This document shows, piece after piece, positions 28,330 to 37,731 of a stretch of DNA of 64,000 nt (positions are counted from its first letter, which is position 1; each line of letters opens with the position of its first letter). The notes under the pieces were generated by a model. That model saw only the letters and a program-made list of their open reading frames with translations, was not told where the DNA came from and ran no database searches. Origin of the DNA: Pseudomonas canadensis. GTDB lineage: Bacteria > Pseudomonadota > Gammaproteobacteria > Pseudomonadales > Pseudomonadaceae. The position numbers were made by a program, and so were the translations under genes. The DNA is taken from NCBI RefSeq assembly GCF_000503215.1, contig NZ_AYTD01000011.1, positions 62,001 to 126,000 on the forward strand, given 5' to 3'.

Positions 28330-29610
28330 TCAGGCGACAGTTGTATGTCCGGCGAAGGATGGTTTCGCCAAGGTCTCCGGCATCGCCAGCCACAGCAGCG
28401 CCAACGCCAGCGCCGCCACGCCGGCCAGAGTCAGGAAGGCCGCGTTGTAGCCGGCCTGTTGCACCACGAAACCGGCCAGGCTGCTGCTCAATGCCGCACC
28501 CAGGCCGAAGACGGTGGAGAGGGCGCCCAGGCTGACGTTGAAACGTCCGGTGCCCTGGGTCAGGTCCTTGACGATCACCGGGAATAGCGCACCGAAGATC
28601 CCGGCGCCGATGCCGTCGAGCATCTGCACGGCCACCAGCCAGTACGGATCGCTGGACAGCGTGTAGAGCACGCCACGCAGCGGCAGGATCATGAAGCCAG
28701 CCATCAGCAAGGGTTTGCGTCCCCAGGTGTCGGCCTTGAGCCCGACTAGCCAAGCCATCGGGACCATCACCAATTGCGCCGCGACGATGCATGCCGACGT
28801 CAGCGGCGTAGCCATCTGCAGGTTGATCTGCGAGAGTTTCTGGCTGACCAGCGGCAGCATCGCGGCGTTGGCCAGGTGGAACAGAGCGCAGCAGATGGCG
28901 AACAGCAGCAGTGGGCGGTTGGCGAGCAACACGCGGATACCAGAGGGTTGTTCGTGGTCGGTGTGATGCTCCGGGTCAAAACCCCGGGCGACTTCATGGT
29001 CAATCGCTTCGGCCGACACGCAACTGATCGCGATGACGCTGGCCACCGCCATAAACGCCATCAGGTAGAACACCACCACCGGTCCAAACAGATAAGCCAA
29101 GCCACCGGCCAACAGCGCCGCCACGGCATTGCCGGCGTGGTTGAAGGTTTCGTTGCGCCCGGTACGGCGGGTGAACGCGCGTGGCCCGGTGATGCCCAGG
29201 GAGATCGCGCTGATGGCCGGTGCGAACACGGACGCGGCGACGGCGCTGGCGGCTTGGGTCAACGCCACCAGGCTGAAGGAACTGACAAAGGGCAGCAGCA
29301 GGCAGCTGCCTGTCACCACGATGGCGGCCAATGCGACTACCGCGCGCTTGCTGCGGGTACGGTCGATCAGTGCACCGGCCGGTCCTTGGGTGAGTAGGGC
29401 AGCGATGCCTGCCAGGGTCATGACCACGCCGATGCTGGCCGGGTCCCATTTGTGTACGGCCAGCAAATAAATGGCCAGATAGGGGCCGAGGCCGTCGCGC
29501 ACATCCGCCAGGAAGAAGTTCAGGCTATCCAGGGACAAGGTGTTGCGCAGATCGGAGTGTTTGGCCACGGCGCGGTCTTCGAAGATGGCGTTCAAGGGCT
29601 GAACACGCAT
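28330..29610 (-). CDS. MFS transporter
   Basis: This 426-residue carrier has about 12 membrane segments. The first loop motif reads GPAGALIDRTRSKRAVV, typical of MFS proteins. The central loop is charged and histidine-rich (EVARGFDPEHHTDHEQPS, about residue 213). It resembles proteins annotated as MFS of unknown substrate in Pseudomonas. It is divergent from the methyltransferase gene, separated by 112 bp, and a shared promoter region is possible. No specific substrate can be given. Confidence 0.85.
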   Translation of the reverse strand: MRVQPLNAIFEDRAVAKHSDLRNTLSLDSLNFFLADVRDGLGPYLAIYLLAVHKWDPASIGVVMTLAGIAALLTQGPAGALIDRTRSKRAVVALAAIVVTGSCLLLPFVSSFSLVALTQAASAVAASVFAPAISAISLGITGPRAFTRRTGRNETFNHAGNAVAALLAGGLAYLFGPVVVFYLMAFMAVASVIAISCVSAEAIDHEVARGFDPEHHTDHEQPSGIRVLLANRPLLLFAICCALFHLANAAMLPLVSQKLSQINLQMATPLTSACIVAAQLVMVPMAWLVGLKADTWGRKPLLMAGFMILPLRGVLYTLSSDPYWLVAVQMLDGIGAGIFGALFPVIVKDLTQGTGRFNVSLGALSTVFGLGAALSSSLAGFVVQQAGYNAAFLTLAGVAALALALLWLAMPETLAKPSFAGHTTVA

Positions 29611-29722
29611 TGCGTTAATGACCTGTAGAGCCTGCGTTAAGTTTCGTGCGCTTCTCGGGTTTTAATCCGAGGGCACTTGGCTTATTTTCTGACACCCGCT
29701 TTCGTGAATACTTAGAGAAGCA

Positions 29723-30535
29723 ATGGACATGCCTTCAGCTCAACAGGCGATTGCCAGCAACAAGAACGCCTGGGACCAATCCGCCAACTTGCACAAAACC
29801 ACTGACACCTGGAGCGCGTTGCTCAACAGTGTCGGCGCGGCTGACTTTTCTTGCCTGGACCCCACGCTGACCGGCGTGCTGCAAGAAGTGGGGGTGGACG
29901 GTAAGGATGTGGTGCAACTGTGCTGCAACAATGGCCGCGAAAGCCTTTCGCTGTATGGCCTGGGCGCGCGTTCAGTGGTGGGCGTCGATCAATCCCGTGC
30001 GTTTCTGCAACAGGCCCGTGAACTGGCCGAGGTCTCACCGCACAACCCTGAGTTCATAGAAAGTGATATCCACCAGTTGCCGCAAGAGTTGCAGGCGCGC
30101 TTCGATATCGCTTTGGTGACCATTGGCGTGTTGGGCTGGATGCCGGATGTGGGGCAATTCATGCGCCATGTCGCCAGCACCTTGAAGCCAGGTGGCACCT
30201 TGGTGATGTATGAAACCCATCCGTTCCTGGAGGTGTTTGATCCACGGGCGCCGAACCCTTTCCTGCCGGCCAGTTCCTACTTTCAGCGCGAGCCGTTTGT
30301 GCTGCAGGAGTCAATTGTCTACGAAGGCCAGGGCGAGGTTGCTGGGCCGACTTCTTATTGGTACGTGCACACGTTGGGCGACGTGATCACTGCCGCGATC
30401 TGCGCACAGTTGCAGATCAGCCACCTGCAGGAGTATCCGCATTCCAACCGTGAAGAGGTGTACGACCAGTACGAGCAGCAGCCTGCGCAATTGCCGATGT
30501 GTTTTACGTTGACTGCCACCAAACGTGCCGATTGA
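29723..30535 (+). CDS. SAM-dependent methyltransferase
   Basis: This 270-residue cytosolic protein has a class I methyltransferase core. The SAM-binding motif I is changed: VVQLCCNNGRESLSLYGLGARSVVGVDQS replaces the usual VLDLGCGxG, with acidic residue at the end of beta2 (GVDQS) intact. Motif post-II (FIESDIHQLP) and motif IV (FDIALVTIGVLGWMPD) follow. The CCNNGRES form is shared by a recognisable group of uncharacterised Pseudomonas methyltransferases. The substrate is unknown. AGAGAAG precedes the ATG. Confidence 0.85.
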   Translation: MDMPSAQQAIASNKNAWDQSANLHKTTDTWSALLNSVGAADFSCLDPTLTGVLQEVGVDGKDVVQLCCNNGRESLSLYGLGARSVVGVDQSRAFLQQARELAEVSPHNPEFIESDIHQLPQELQARFDIALVTIGVLGWMPDVGQFMRHVASTLKPGGTLVMYETHPFLEVFDPRAPNPFLPASSYFQREPFVLQESIVYEGQGEVAGPTSYWYVHTLGDVITAAICAQLQISHLQEYPHSNREEVYDQYEQQPAQLPMCFTLTATKRAD

Positions 30536-30543
30536 GGGGCTTT

Positions 30544-30930
30544 TCAGGGGCGTCGCAGGAACGTGCGCATGGTTTGCCCTGGGTCCGTACTGAAAATGGT
30601 CGGCCTGGGCATACCTTCGTCGGCTGCAATGAATGCAAATTCATCACCGTCAAGGCGATAGCTGGCGGGCAAGTGTTTGCCTGCGTCATCTCCCATGGAG
30701 TCAATCCAGGTAATGCTCTTTGGCACGGTGCTGCTGTCCAGGAAAAAACGTCCTGCCAGCAACACCTCGCCGCTGACAGTCTTCACTTCGAAGCAGTCGC
30801 CGCTGATCGTGGTGATCGCGCCAGGCGCGCTGTGGGCATCGATGGGGTTGAGCACGCCGCTGTCTTCGAGTGACGTCTGCTCCCACGCACCTTGGAGGGC
30901 TTGAAAGTCCGGGTCTGCAAGGGATGACAT
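30544..30930 (-). CDS. Lipocalin-like TIGR03067-type small protein
   Basis: This 128-residue protein starts at the ATG at 30930. The pattern DFQALQGAWEQTSLEDSG near the N-terminus, then GEVLLAGRFFLDSSTVPKSITWIDS, resembles the TIGR03067 family of beta-rich proteins that begin with a LQGxW motif. No signal peptide is evident. The function is not known. It is convergent with the methyltransferase gene 9 bp away. Confidence 0.7.
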   Translation of the reverse strand: MSSLADPDFQALQGAWEQTSLEDSGVLNPIDAHSAPGAITTISGDCFEVKTVSGEVLLAGRFFLDSSTVPKSITWIDSMGDDAGKHLPASYRLDGDEFAFIAADEGMPRPTIFSTDPGQTMRTFLRRP

Positions 30931-31222
30931 ACAAATTCCATTTTGCTGAAGGATAAATCGTCGATGGCGACGCCAAAGCGGCGCCCTTTTTATCATTTGA
31001 GTGCTGATTGCGCATCACATTCACAAGACAGCTTTTCACAATTCCTAGTTAACTTTTAGTTACAACCTGTGGCTAAATAACTAGCAAAGGGCCACGAACC
31101 GGGTTGTCACTGAGCCGGTCGAGCCGATTGTGTGAATCGTGATTTCAGGTGCTGCTATTCAACCTCGGCCGTTGTGGGCACGTAGGAGCAGCCTGTTCTC
31201 TTCTGACATGTGACGAAATCTC

Positions 31223-32122
31223 TTGAAACTCATCATCGTTGTTCTCTACGTTGCCTCGATTGCGTATGTACACCTGCGTGGCCGGGTACGGCACAAGCTG
31301 GGCCGCCAGCTCAGTGATCATTCGACCTTCCTGGCGCCGATCAACTGCTTTCTCTACCTCTTCTCCAAGCTACCCAGCCGGCCGTATCTGTCGGCCAGCG
31401 ATTTCCCTGACCTGAGCCCGCTCCAGGAACACTGGGAAGAAATCCGCCTAGAAGGGCAGAACTTGATGCGTGCCGGCGAGATCAAGCGCTCGGACCAATA
31501 CAACGACGTGGGTTTCAACTCGTTCTTCAAGTCCGGCTGGAAGCGTTTCTACCTGAAATGGTATGGCGACAGCCATCCGTCAGCGATGAAGCTGTGCCCG
31601 CGCACCACTGAGTTGGTACAAAGCATCGGTTCGATCAAGGCCGCGATGTTCGCCGAACTGCCACCCGGTTCCAAACTGGTACGCCATCGTGATCCGTATG
31701 CCGGTTCGTACCGCTATCACCTGGGCCTGGATACCCCGAATGACCCCGGCTGCTACATCAACGTGGACGGCGAAAACTACTACTGGCGTGACGGTGAGCC
31801 GGTGATGTTTGACGAGACCTACATCCACTACGCCGAAAACACCACGCAGCAGAACCGCATCATTCTGTTCTGCGACGTCGAGCGCCCGATGAAGTACCGC
31901 TGGGCCGCTGCGTTCAACCGCTGGTTCAGCCGTAACGTGATGGCGGCTGCAGGTTCGCCCAACGATGACGGTGACAAGACCGGTGGGCTCAACCGCGCGT
32001 TCACGCGCCTGTACAAGATTCGTCTGCGTGGTAAAGAGCTGAAAAAGCGCAATCGTACGCGCTACTACCTGGAAAAATGGGCGATCTTTGCTGGGTTGGC
32101 GGCGATTTTTCTGCTGATCTGA
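31223..32122 (+). CDS. lpxO: Lipid A 2-hydroxylase, Asp/Asn beta-hydroxylase family
   Basis: This 299-residue Fe(II)/2-oxoglutarate dioxygenase hydroxylates the secondary acyl chain of lipid A at position 2. Membrane segments lie at the extreme N-terminus (LIIVVLYVASIAYV) and C-terminus (WAIFAGLAAIFLLI). The core has LVRHRDPYAGSYRYHLGL with the first iron ligands, and YIHYAENTTQQNRIILFCDVERP with the distal histidine and the 2-oxoglutarate arginine. The start is TTG at 31223; the protein begins MKLIIVV, as in LpxO relatives. It is monocistronic and convergent with ligD. Confidence 0.9.
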   Translation: MKLIIVVLYVASIAYVHLRGRVRHKLGRQLSDHSTFLAPINCFLYLFSKLPSRPYLSASDFPDLSPLQEHWEEIRLEGQNLMRAGEIKRSDQYNDVGFNSFFKSGWKRFYLKWYGDSHPSAMKLCPRTTELVQSIGSIKAAMFAELPPGSKLVRHRDPYAGSYRYHLGLDTPNDPGCYINVDGENYYWRDGEPVMFDETYIHYAENTTQQNRIILFCDVERPMKYRWAAAFNRWFSRNVMAAAGSPNDDGDKTGGLNRAFTRLYKIRLRGKELKKRNRTRYYLEKWAIFAGLAAIFLLI

Positions 32123-32143
32123 GTTTCGCTGTGCGGGCGCCTT

Positions 32144-34603
32144 TCACTTCGGTGGATGGGCGCCCAGTTTGTCCCACATCTTCTTGCTGATCTTCTGTCG
32201 ATTGGCATACCCCGCCCAGGGATCCGTTTTCAAAGCGTCCAAGCGCTGCTGCAGATTGGCGACTGTCCATTGCTGCGCACCGCGTAACCCCTTCAACTCC
32301 TCACGACTGATCGGCACCGACACCGGCAAGCCTGGCCGTGCTCGCACGGAATACGCGGCTACGGTGCTGGCTCCCCGTGCATTGCGCAGGTAATCGATAA
32401 AGATCTTGCCGACCCGGTTCTTGGGCCCCGATGTCGCGGTAAAGCGTTCCGGCAATTGCTCGGTCATGAACTGGGCGATGGCCTTGGCGAACGCTTTTAC
32501 GGTGTCCCAATTGTCTCGGCGCGCCAACGGCACGATCAGGTGCAGGCCTTTGCCGCCGCTGGTCTTGACGAATGCTTGCAGCCCCAACTCATCCAGTACC
32601 GACAGGGTCAGTTGCGCGGCTTCGAGCATGGTTTTCCAAGGCAACGCTGGGTCCGGGTCGAGATCGAGCACAAACAGGTCCGGGGTTTCGATCTTGTCCG
32701 AGGTGGCGCCCCAGGTATGAAACTCTACGCCGCCCATTTGCACCGAGCCTATCAGGGCGCCGACGCTGTCGATTTCCATCAGCCGCGCATGGCCGGGATC
32801 AAGTGCCTGTTCCAGTTGCTTGATGTTGAGGATGGCCAGGCGCTCCGAGTGTTTCTGGAAGAATTGCTCGCCCTCGATACCCTCCGGCGCTCTCAGCAGG
32901 GACACCGGCCGGTGGCGTAAAAAGGGCAGAATCCACTGGCTGATGCTGTCGTAGAACTGCGCCAGTTGCTGTTTTTGTGTACCACTTTGTTTGTCGATCA
33001 CACGGTCTGGATGGGTGATGTTGACTTCACCGCGGGTCTTTTTGGCGGGTTTCATGGATCTGGCCGTTCGCGGTTGTTCATGCACGATCTGCGCTGCGGG
33101 TTTGTCGGTGCGCAGCCCGACGAACGCGGCTTGGCGGACCACGCCCTCGCGTGTCCACTCGGCAAACTGCACCTCACCGACCAACGTGGGCGCTACCCAA
33201 TGCACGCCACGTGCTTGGGTGCTGGTCAGCGGTTTCTCAAGCGGCGATGTCTTGCGCTCCAACGATGTGAGTTGCGCATAAATAGTCTTGAGCGACGCTT
33301 GATCAAAACCCGTGCCTACGCGGCCTGCATACACCAGGCCAGTCTCATCATTTACCGCCAGCAATAACGCGCCGAACCCCGTGCGTGAGCCTTGGGGGCG
33401 GGTATAACCGACAATCACAAACTCCTGGCGCAACCGGCATTTGAGTTTGATCCAGTCGGCATTGCGACTGGATACGTACGGACTGCCCAGGCGCTTGCCG
33501 ATCACGCCTTCGAGGGCCAAGTCGCAGGCGCTTTCAAAGATGTCGCGATGATGCGCGGTAAATGCCTCGGAAAACCGCAGCAATTGGCTGCGGCTAGCGG
33601 CCAGCGCGACTTTGAGGGCGGCGCGGCGATCCTCCACCGGCGTCTGGCGCTGGTCCTGGCCATTGAGAAAGGGCGCGTCGAACAGGTAGTAAACGATGTC
33701 CAAACTGCGGCCGATATCAAACGCATTTTGCAGCGCCTGGAAGTCCGGCAGGCCATCGCCATTGAGGCTGACCACCTCGCCATCCAGCCAACTGTCCTTG
33801 AGCTTCAGAGCCTGCAAGGCCTTGACCTGGCGGGGCAGACGGTCGGTCCAGTCGTGTCCGTTGCGGGTAAACAGTCGCACTTCACCCTCGTGAATGCGAG
33901 CGAGCATGCGGTAGCCGTCGAATTTGATCTCGTATTGCCAATCACCTTCGGGGGCGCGATCCACCAGGGTGGCCAATTGCGGATTGAATTGCTCGGGGAG
34001 GGCGGCTTTTCTGACTTTGGCTCGAGCCTTGGGTTTACCCACCGAGGCATCGCTGAGCACACTGTTCGGCTGGGCCTGGACGATATCGTAGTCGTCGGCC
34101 GCACGCGCCTGCTGGTCCTTTTCCTTGATCAGCAGCCATTGTTCCTTGTCGCCGCTGCCTTTCAAGCGGGTACGCACCAGCGCCCAGTCGCCGGAGAGTT
34201 TCTCGCCTACCAGGGTGAATTTGAGCTTGCCGGCCGCGTAGGCCTTGCGGGGTTCGTCATGGGGCTGCCAAATGCCACGGTCCCACACGATGACGTCACC
34301 GGCGCCGTATTGACCGGCGGGAATGCTGCCTTCAAAGCCGCCGTAGCTCAGGGGATGATCTTCGACGTGAACGGCCAGACGCTTCTGACTGGGATCCAGG
34401 CTCGGCCCTTTGGGCACGGCCCAACTGAGCAGCACGCCGTCGAGTTCCAGACGAAAGTCATAGTGCAGGTTGCGTGCGTCATGCTTCTGGATCACGAAGG
34501 ACAGCGCCGAGGCTTTGCGCGTGCGTGCAGGCGAGTTGCCTGCGGGTTCGCCGGTAATGCCGAAATCACGCTTGCGGTTGTAGTCGCTGAGGGGCTTGGG
34601 CAT
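32144..34603 (-). CDS. ligD: Multifunctional DNA ligase D (NHEJ)
   Basis: This 819-residue enzyme repairs double-strand breaks with Ku. The order of domains is 3'-phosphoesterase (about residues 30-180, with FVIQKHDARNLHYDFRLE and HVEDHPLSYGGFEG), ATP-dependent ligase (Lys227 in EIKFDGYR is the adenylation site; DGEVVSLNGDG, EGVIGKR and WIKLKC follow) and primase-polymerase (about 530-819, with FVLDLDPDP carrying metal-binding aspartates and VKTSGGKGLHL). This is the P. aeruginosa-type order. It lies 3 bp after the ku stop, in one operon. Confidence 0.95.
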   Translation of the reverse strand: MPKPLSDYNRKRDFGITGEPAGNSPARTRKASALSFVIQKHDARNLHYDFRLELDGVLLSWAVPKGPSLDPSQKRLAVHVEDHPLSYGGFEGSIPAGQYGAGDVIVWDRGIWQPHDEPRKAYAAGKLKFTLVGEKLSGDWALVRTRLKGSGDKEQWLLIKEKDQQARAADDYDIVQAQPNSVLSDASVGKPKARAKVRKAALPEQFNPQLATLVDRAPEGDWQYEIKFDGYRMLARIHEGEVRLFTRNGHDWTDRLPRQVKALQALKLKDSWLDGEVVSLNGDGLPDFQALQNAFDIGRSLDIVYYLFDAPFLNGQDQRQTPVEDRRAALKVALAASRSQLLRFSEAFTAHHRDIFESACDLALEGVIGKRLGSPYVSSRNADWIKLKCRLRQEFVIVGYTRPQGSRTGFGALLLAVNDETGLVYAGRVGTGFDQASLKTIYAQLTSLERKTSPLEKPLTSTQARGVHWVAPTLVGEVQFAEWTREGVVRQAAFVGLRTDKPAAQIVHEQPRTARSMKPAKKTRGEVNITHPDRVIDKQSGTQKQQLAQFYDSISQWILPFLRHRPVSLLRAPEGIEGEQFFQKHSERLAILNIKQLEQALDPGHARLMEIDSVGALIGSVQMGGVEFHTWGATSDKIETPDLFVLDLDPDPALPWKTMLEAAQLTLSVLDELGLQAFVKTSGGKGLHLIVPLARRDNWDTVKAFAKAIAQFMTEQLPERFTATSGPKNRVGKIFIDYLRNARGASTVAAYSVRARPGLPVSVPISREELKGLRGAQQWTVANLQQRLDALKTDPWAGYANRQKISKKMWDKLGAHPPK

Positions 34604-34606
34604 GAC

Positions 34607-35437
34607 TCAGGAGGCCTTGGTGGATTTTTTCGTGGCAGGCTTTTTCGCCGGTTTGCCGGCCAGGCTGCGCTTGAGCAGTTCCGTCAGGTCGATCACATCG
34701 GCGGACTTGCGCTCTTCGCTGTCTCTGGTCTCCACATCCTCGATCTTGCCGGCCTTGGCCTTCTTGGCGACCAGCGCCATGATTTTTTCCTGGAAGCTGT
34801 CGCGGTAGTCGTCCGGCTGCCAGTCGGCGCTCATGTCGTCCACCAGGCGCTTGGCCATGTCCAATTCGCCCTTGGCCAGGCTCGGTTTGGTCACGTCACT
34901 GCCCAGCTCCAGTTCGTCCAGGCTTCGCACCTCGGCGGGCCAGCGCAGCATCACCAGCACCAGCGCCGAGTCCAGGGGCATCAACGCCGCCAGGTGCTGC
35001 TTGGTGTGCAGCACCACATTGGCCAGGGCGACCTTGCGGGTTTTTCTAAGGGTTTCCCTTAGCAAGGCGTAGACCTTGCCGCCACGTTTGTCCGGTGCGA
35101 GGAAGTAGGGGGTATCGATGTTCTGCAACGGGATCTGGTCGCTGGCGACAAACGCGATGATCTCGATGGTCTGGGTCGATTTGGGGTGGGCCGAGCGGAT
35201 TTCTTCTTCGCTGAGCACCACATAGCGGCCTTTCTCGAACGCAACGCCTTTGACGATGTTGTCCTTTGTCACTTCTTTACCGGTGGTCTTGTTGATGCGC
35301 TTGTAACCCACCGGGTCCATGCTGCGCTTGTCCAGCCAGTCAAAGTCAACGCCTTGAGAGGAGGTGGCCGAAACCAGTGAGACCGGGATATGCACCAGGC
35401 CAAAGCTGATGGCGCCTTTCCAGATTGCCCGTGGCAT
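34607..35437 (-). CDS. ku: Ku homodimer DNA-end-binding protein
   Basis: This 276-residue protein has the bacterial Ku core: WKGAISFGLVHIPVSL at the start, RINKTTGKEV, then KGRYVVLSEEEI and LVMLRWPAEVR. The C-terminal tail is lysine-rich and ends with KPAKKPATKKSTKAS, typical of tails that help threading on DNA and ligase contact. It is the first gene of the ku-ligD operon, with 3 bp between stop and next start. In other bacteria this pair acts in stationary phase or sporulation; regulation is not visible here. Confidence 0.94.
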   Translation of the reverse strand: MPRAIWKGAISFGLVHIPVSLVSATSSQGVDFDWLDKRSMDPVGYKRINKTTGKEVTKDNIVKGVAFEKGRYVVLSEEEIRSAHPKSTQTIEIIAFVASDQIPLQNIDTPYFLAPDKRGGKVYALLRETLRKTRKVALANVVLHTKQHLAALMPLDSALVLVMLRWPAEVRSLDELELGSDVTKPSLAKGELDMAKRLVDDMSADWQPDDYRDSFQEKIMALVAKKAKAGKIEDVETRDSEERKSADVIDLTELLKRSLAGKPAKKPATKKSTKAS

Positions 35438-35621
35438 AGGTGCGATTCCTTACGAAGAGGCTGTGTTCTGGTGACTCGGATGATGTGGGAAAAGTTTCCC
35501 CAAGCAGATGCGCGGACAGATCGTGTTACACCTGATGAGAAACTATTTAGTGTCGAAAGCCGAACCCAAGGCGTAGCGTGTTATCGAAAGCTGGTACTCC
35601 TCGCCCCAGAGAGGCTTTGTC

Positions 35622-35936
35622 ATGAACAGTTGTACGCGTCACGTAGCAGCGCTGTTGTTGGGTCTGGCCCTTATGCCTGTGGCCCAGGCGCAAAACCTGC
35701 CCGGCAACAACAACGGCAACAACGGCCCGATCCACCGGGCCAATCCCAACAGCATGCAGGGCACCCAGCCGAATGCGCCGGCCGTTCGCGGTATCCAGAC
35801 CGGGCCGACCACGCGCACACCGACCCTGGAAAACGGCGGCATCGGCAACAGCTATCCAAAACGCGACGCTGCCCCCAGCCGCCCGACCACCGAAACCAAA
35901 GCCCCCACTTATGATGCCAACGGCAATCGCCGGTAA
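35622..35936 (+). CDS. Small secreted Asn/Pro-rich protein of unknown function
   Basis: This 104-residue protein has a Sec signal peptide (VAALLLGLALMPVAQAQ, cleavage near residue 23). The mature part of about 80 residues is low-complexity: NNNGNNG, then NPNSMQG, PNAP, and several Thr/Pro pairs, ending in DANGNRR. It is probably disordered in the periplasm. The ATG at 35622 has weak AGAGAGG upstream. It sits 12 bp before the PQQ-type dehydrogenase gene, so the two may be co-transcribed. I do not recognise a family. Confidence 0.7.
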   Translation: MNSCTRHVAALLLGLALMPVAQAQNLPGNNNGNNGPIHRANPNSMQGTQPNAPAVRGIQTGPTTRTPTLENGGIGNSYPKRDAAPSRPTTETKAPTYDANGNRR

Positions 35937-35948
35937 GGATCTCGCCTT

Positions 35949-37106
35949 ATGTTTCTACGCAAAAGCCTGCTAGCCGCCCTTTGCGCCACCACGCTGCTGC
36001 CGTTGACGGCCATTTACGCCGCCGACGTCCAGCAGTTCCCCAGCGAACAGGGCAGCATCACTGCGACGCCAATCGCCAAAGGCCTGGACCACCCATGGGC
36101 GGTGGCCTTCTTGCCGGACCAGCAAGGCTTCCTGGTGACCGAGCGTCCTGGCCACCTGCGCTTTGTCAGCCCCGACGGCAAGCTGTCCGCGCCACTGAAG
36201 GGCGTGCCGGAAGTCTGGGCCAAAGGGCAGGGTGGTCTGCTGGATGTGGTGTTGTCGCCGGACTTCAAAGAGGACCGCATGGTCTACCTGTCCTACGCGG
36301 AAGGCGGGGGCAAAGGCGGTACCGCCGGCACAGCAGTGGGCCGTGGGCGCCTGGCGGCAGACCTCAGTGGCTTGACCGACTTCAAGGTGATCTTGCGCCA
36401 GGAGCCCAAGCTGTCGACCGGTAACCACTTCGGCTCGCGCCTGGCGTTCGACCGCGATGGCTACCTGTTCGTGACCCTGGGTGAAAACAACGATCGCCCG
36501 ACGGCCCAGGATCTGGACAAGTTGCAAGGCAAGGTCGTACGCATCTACCCGGACGGCCGCGTGCCGGATGACAACCCCTTCGTCGGTCAGCAAGGCGTGC
36601 GCCCGGAGATATGGTCCTATGGCCAGCGTAACCCTCAGGGGCTGGCGCTGAATCCTTGGAGTGGCACGATCTGGGAAAACGAACACGGGCCGCGCGGAGG
36701 TGATGAGATCAACATCATCGAGCGCGGCAAGAACTACGGTTGGCCATTGGCGACCCACGGCATCAACTACTCGCTGACACCGATTCCCGAAGCCAAGGGC
36801 AAAACGGTGGAAGGCACAGTGCCGCCCCATCATGTGTGGGAAAAGTCGCCGGGTATCAGTGGCATGGCGTTTTACGATGCGGATCGCTTCAAGCCCTGGC
36901 AGCACAACGTGTTTATCGGTGCGCTGGTCAGCCAGGAGTTGATCCGCTTGCAGTTTGATGGCGACAAGGTGATCCACGAGGAGCGCTTGCTCGGTGGATT
37001 GAAAGCGCGGATCCGTGATGTACGGCAAGGGCCAGATGGCTTTTTGTATGTGCTGACGGACGAGGATGATGGCGTGTTGTATCGAGTTGGCCTGAACCAG
37101 GATTGA
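35949..37106 (+). CDS. Soluble PQQ-dependent aldose sugar dehydrogenase
   Basis: This 385-residue protein has a signal peptide (about 24 residues, ending IYAAD) and the six-bladed beta-propeller of soluble aldose dehydrogenases (Asd/YliI). GLDHPWAVAFLPD, LSPDFKEDRMVYLSYAEGG, GNHFGSRLAFDRDGYLFVTLGE and ENEHGPRGGDEINIIERGKNYGWP are family signatures including PQQ and calcium contacts. It oxidises sugars in the periplasm using PQQ. It follows the small secreted protein by 12 bp. A REP pair lies 16 bp downstream. Confidence 0.92.
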   Translation: MFLRKSLLAALCATTLLPLTAIYAADVQQFPSEQGSITATPIAKGLDHPWAVAFLPDQQGFLVTERPGHLRFVSPDGKLSAPLKGVPEVWAKGQGGLLDVVLSPDFKEDRMVYLSYAEGGGKGGTAGTAVGRGRLAADLSGLTDFKVILRQEPKLSTGNHFGSRLAFDRDGYLFVTLGENNDRPTAQDLDKLQGKVVRIYPDGRVPDDNPFVGQQGVRPEIWSYGQRNPQGLALNPWSGTIWENEHGPRGGDEINIIERGKNYGWPLATHGINYSLTPIPEAKGKTVEGTVPPHHVWEKSPGISGMAFYDADRFKPWQHNVFIGALVSQELIRLQFDGDKVIHEERLLGGLKARIRDVRQGPDGFLYVLTDEDDGVLYRVGLNQD

Positions 37107-37121
37107 CGCTCCATACAATCC

Positions 37122-37188
37122 GTAGGCGCCCGGCTTGCCGGCGATGGCAAGTTTGATACCGTCATCGCCGGCAAGCCGGGCTCCTACA
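37122..37188. repeat. REP pair downstream of the aldose dehydrogenase gene
   Basis: GTAGGCGCCCGGCTTGCCGG and CCGGCAAGCCGGGCTCCTAC are inverted arms between convergent genes. Confidence 0.88.
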
Positions 37189-37197
37189 AGGGAGGGG

Positions 37198-37677
37198 TCA
37201 TAGGCCTAGTTCAGACAACCCCGGATGATCATCCGGGCGTCGACCCAGCGGCCAGTGGAACTTGCGCTCGCTTTCCTTGATCGGCAGATCGTTGATGCAG
37301 GCAAAACGATTAGCCATCAGGCCGTTCTCGTCGAATTCCCAGTTTTCATTGCCGTAGGAACGGAACCAGTTGCCCGAATCGTCGTGCCACTCATAGGCAT
37401 AACGCACCGCGATGCGGTTATCGGTGAATGCCCACAACTCCTTGATCAGGCGGTAGTCCAGTTCCTTGGCCCATTTGCGGGTGAGGAAACCTTTGGCTTC
37501 TTCGCGGTTATGCGCGAATTCGGCGCGGTTACGCCATTTTGTGTCCAGCGTGTAGGCCAGGGACACCCGCTGCGGATCACGGGAGTTCCAGCCGTCTTCG
37601 GCCAGACGGACTTTCTCGATGGCCGACGCGCGCGTGAACGGCGGCAGGGGCGGACGTGTTTCTACAGTCGATGACAT
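37198..37677 (-). CDS. DUF1348 (NTF2-like) family protein
   Basis: This 159-residue protein is of the DUF1348 family in the NTF2-like superfamily: [30 protein letters not shown], then W.NR.EF segments and [34 protein letters not shown]. The start ATG at 37677 has GAGGAA at good distance. It follows a TetR-type gene on the same strand by 54 bp, so the regulator probably controls it. Its reaction is unknown, though the fold usually binds small ligands. Confidence 0.88.
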   Translation of the reverse strand: MSSTVETRPPLPPFTRASAIEKVRLAEDGWNSRDPQRVSLAYTLDTKWRNRAEFAHNREEAKGFLTRKWAKELDYRLIKELWAFTDNRIAVRYAYEWHDDSGNWFRSYGNENWEFDENGLMANRFACINDLPIKESERKFHWPLGRRPDDHPGLSELGL

Positions 37678-37731
37678 TGGGCAGTTCCTCAATGAATAAG
37701 GATGTATCGGAAGTTGCGCCTACTTGCGGGT

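Noticed and set aside
26616..28535. 639-codon open frame opposite ybiT
   Set aside because: ybiT has two complete ATP-binding domains. The opposite frame is a GC-bias artefact.
33392..35062. 556-codon open frame opposite ligD and ku
   Set aside because: It spans two well-defined NHEJ genes and crosses their boundary, which no real gene would need.
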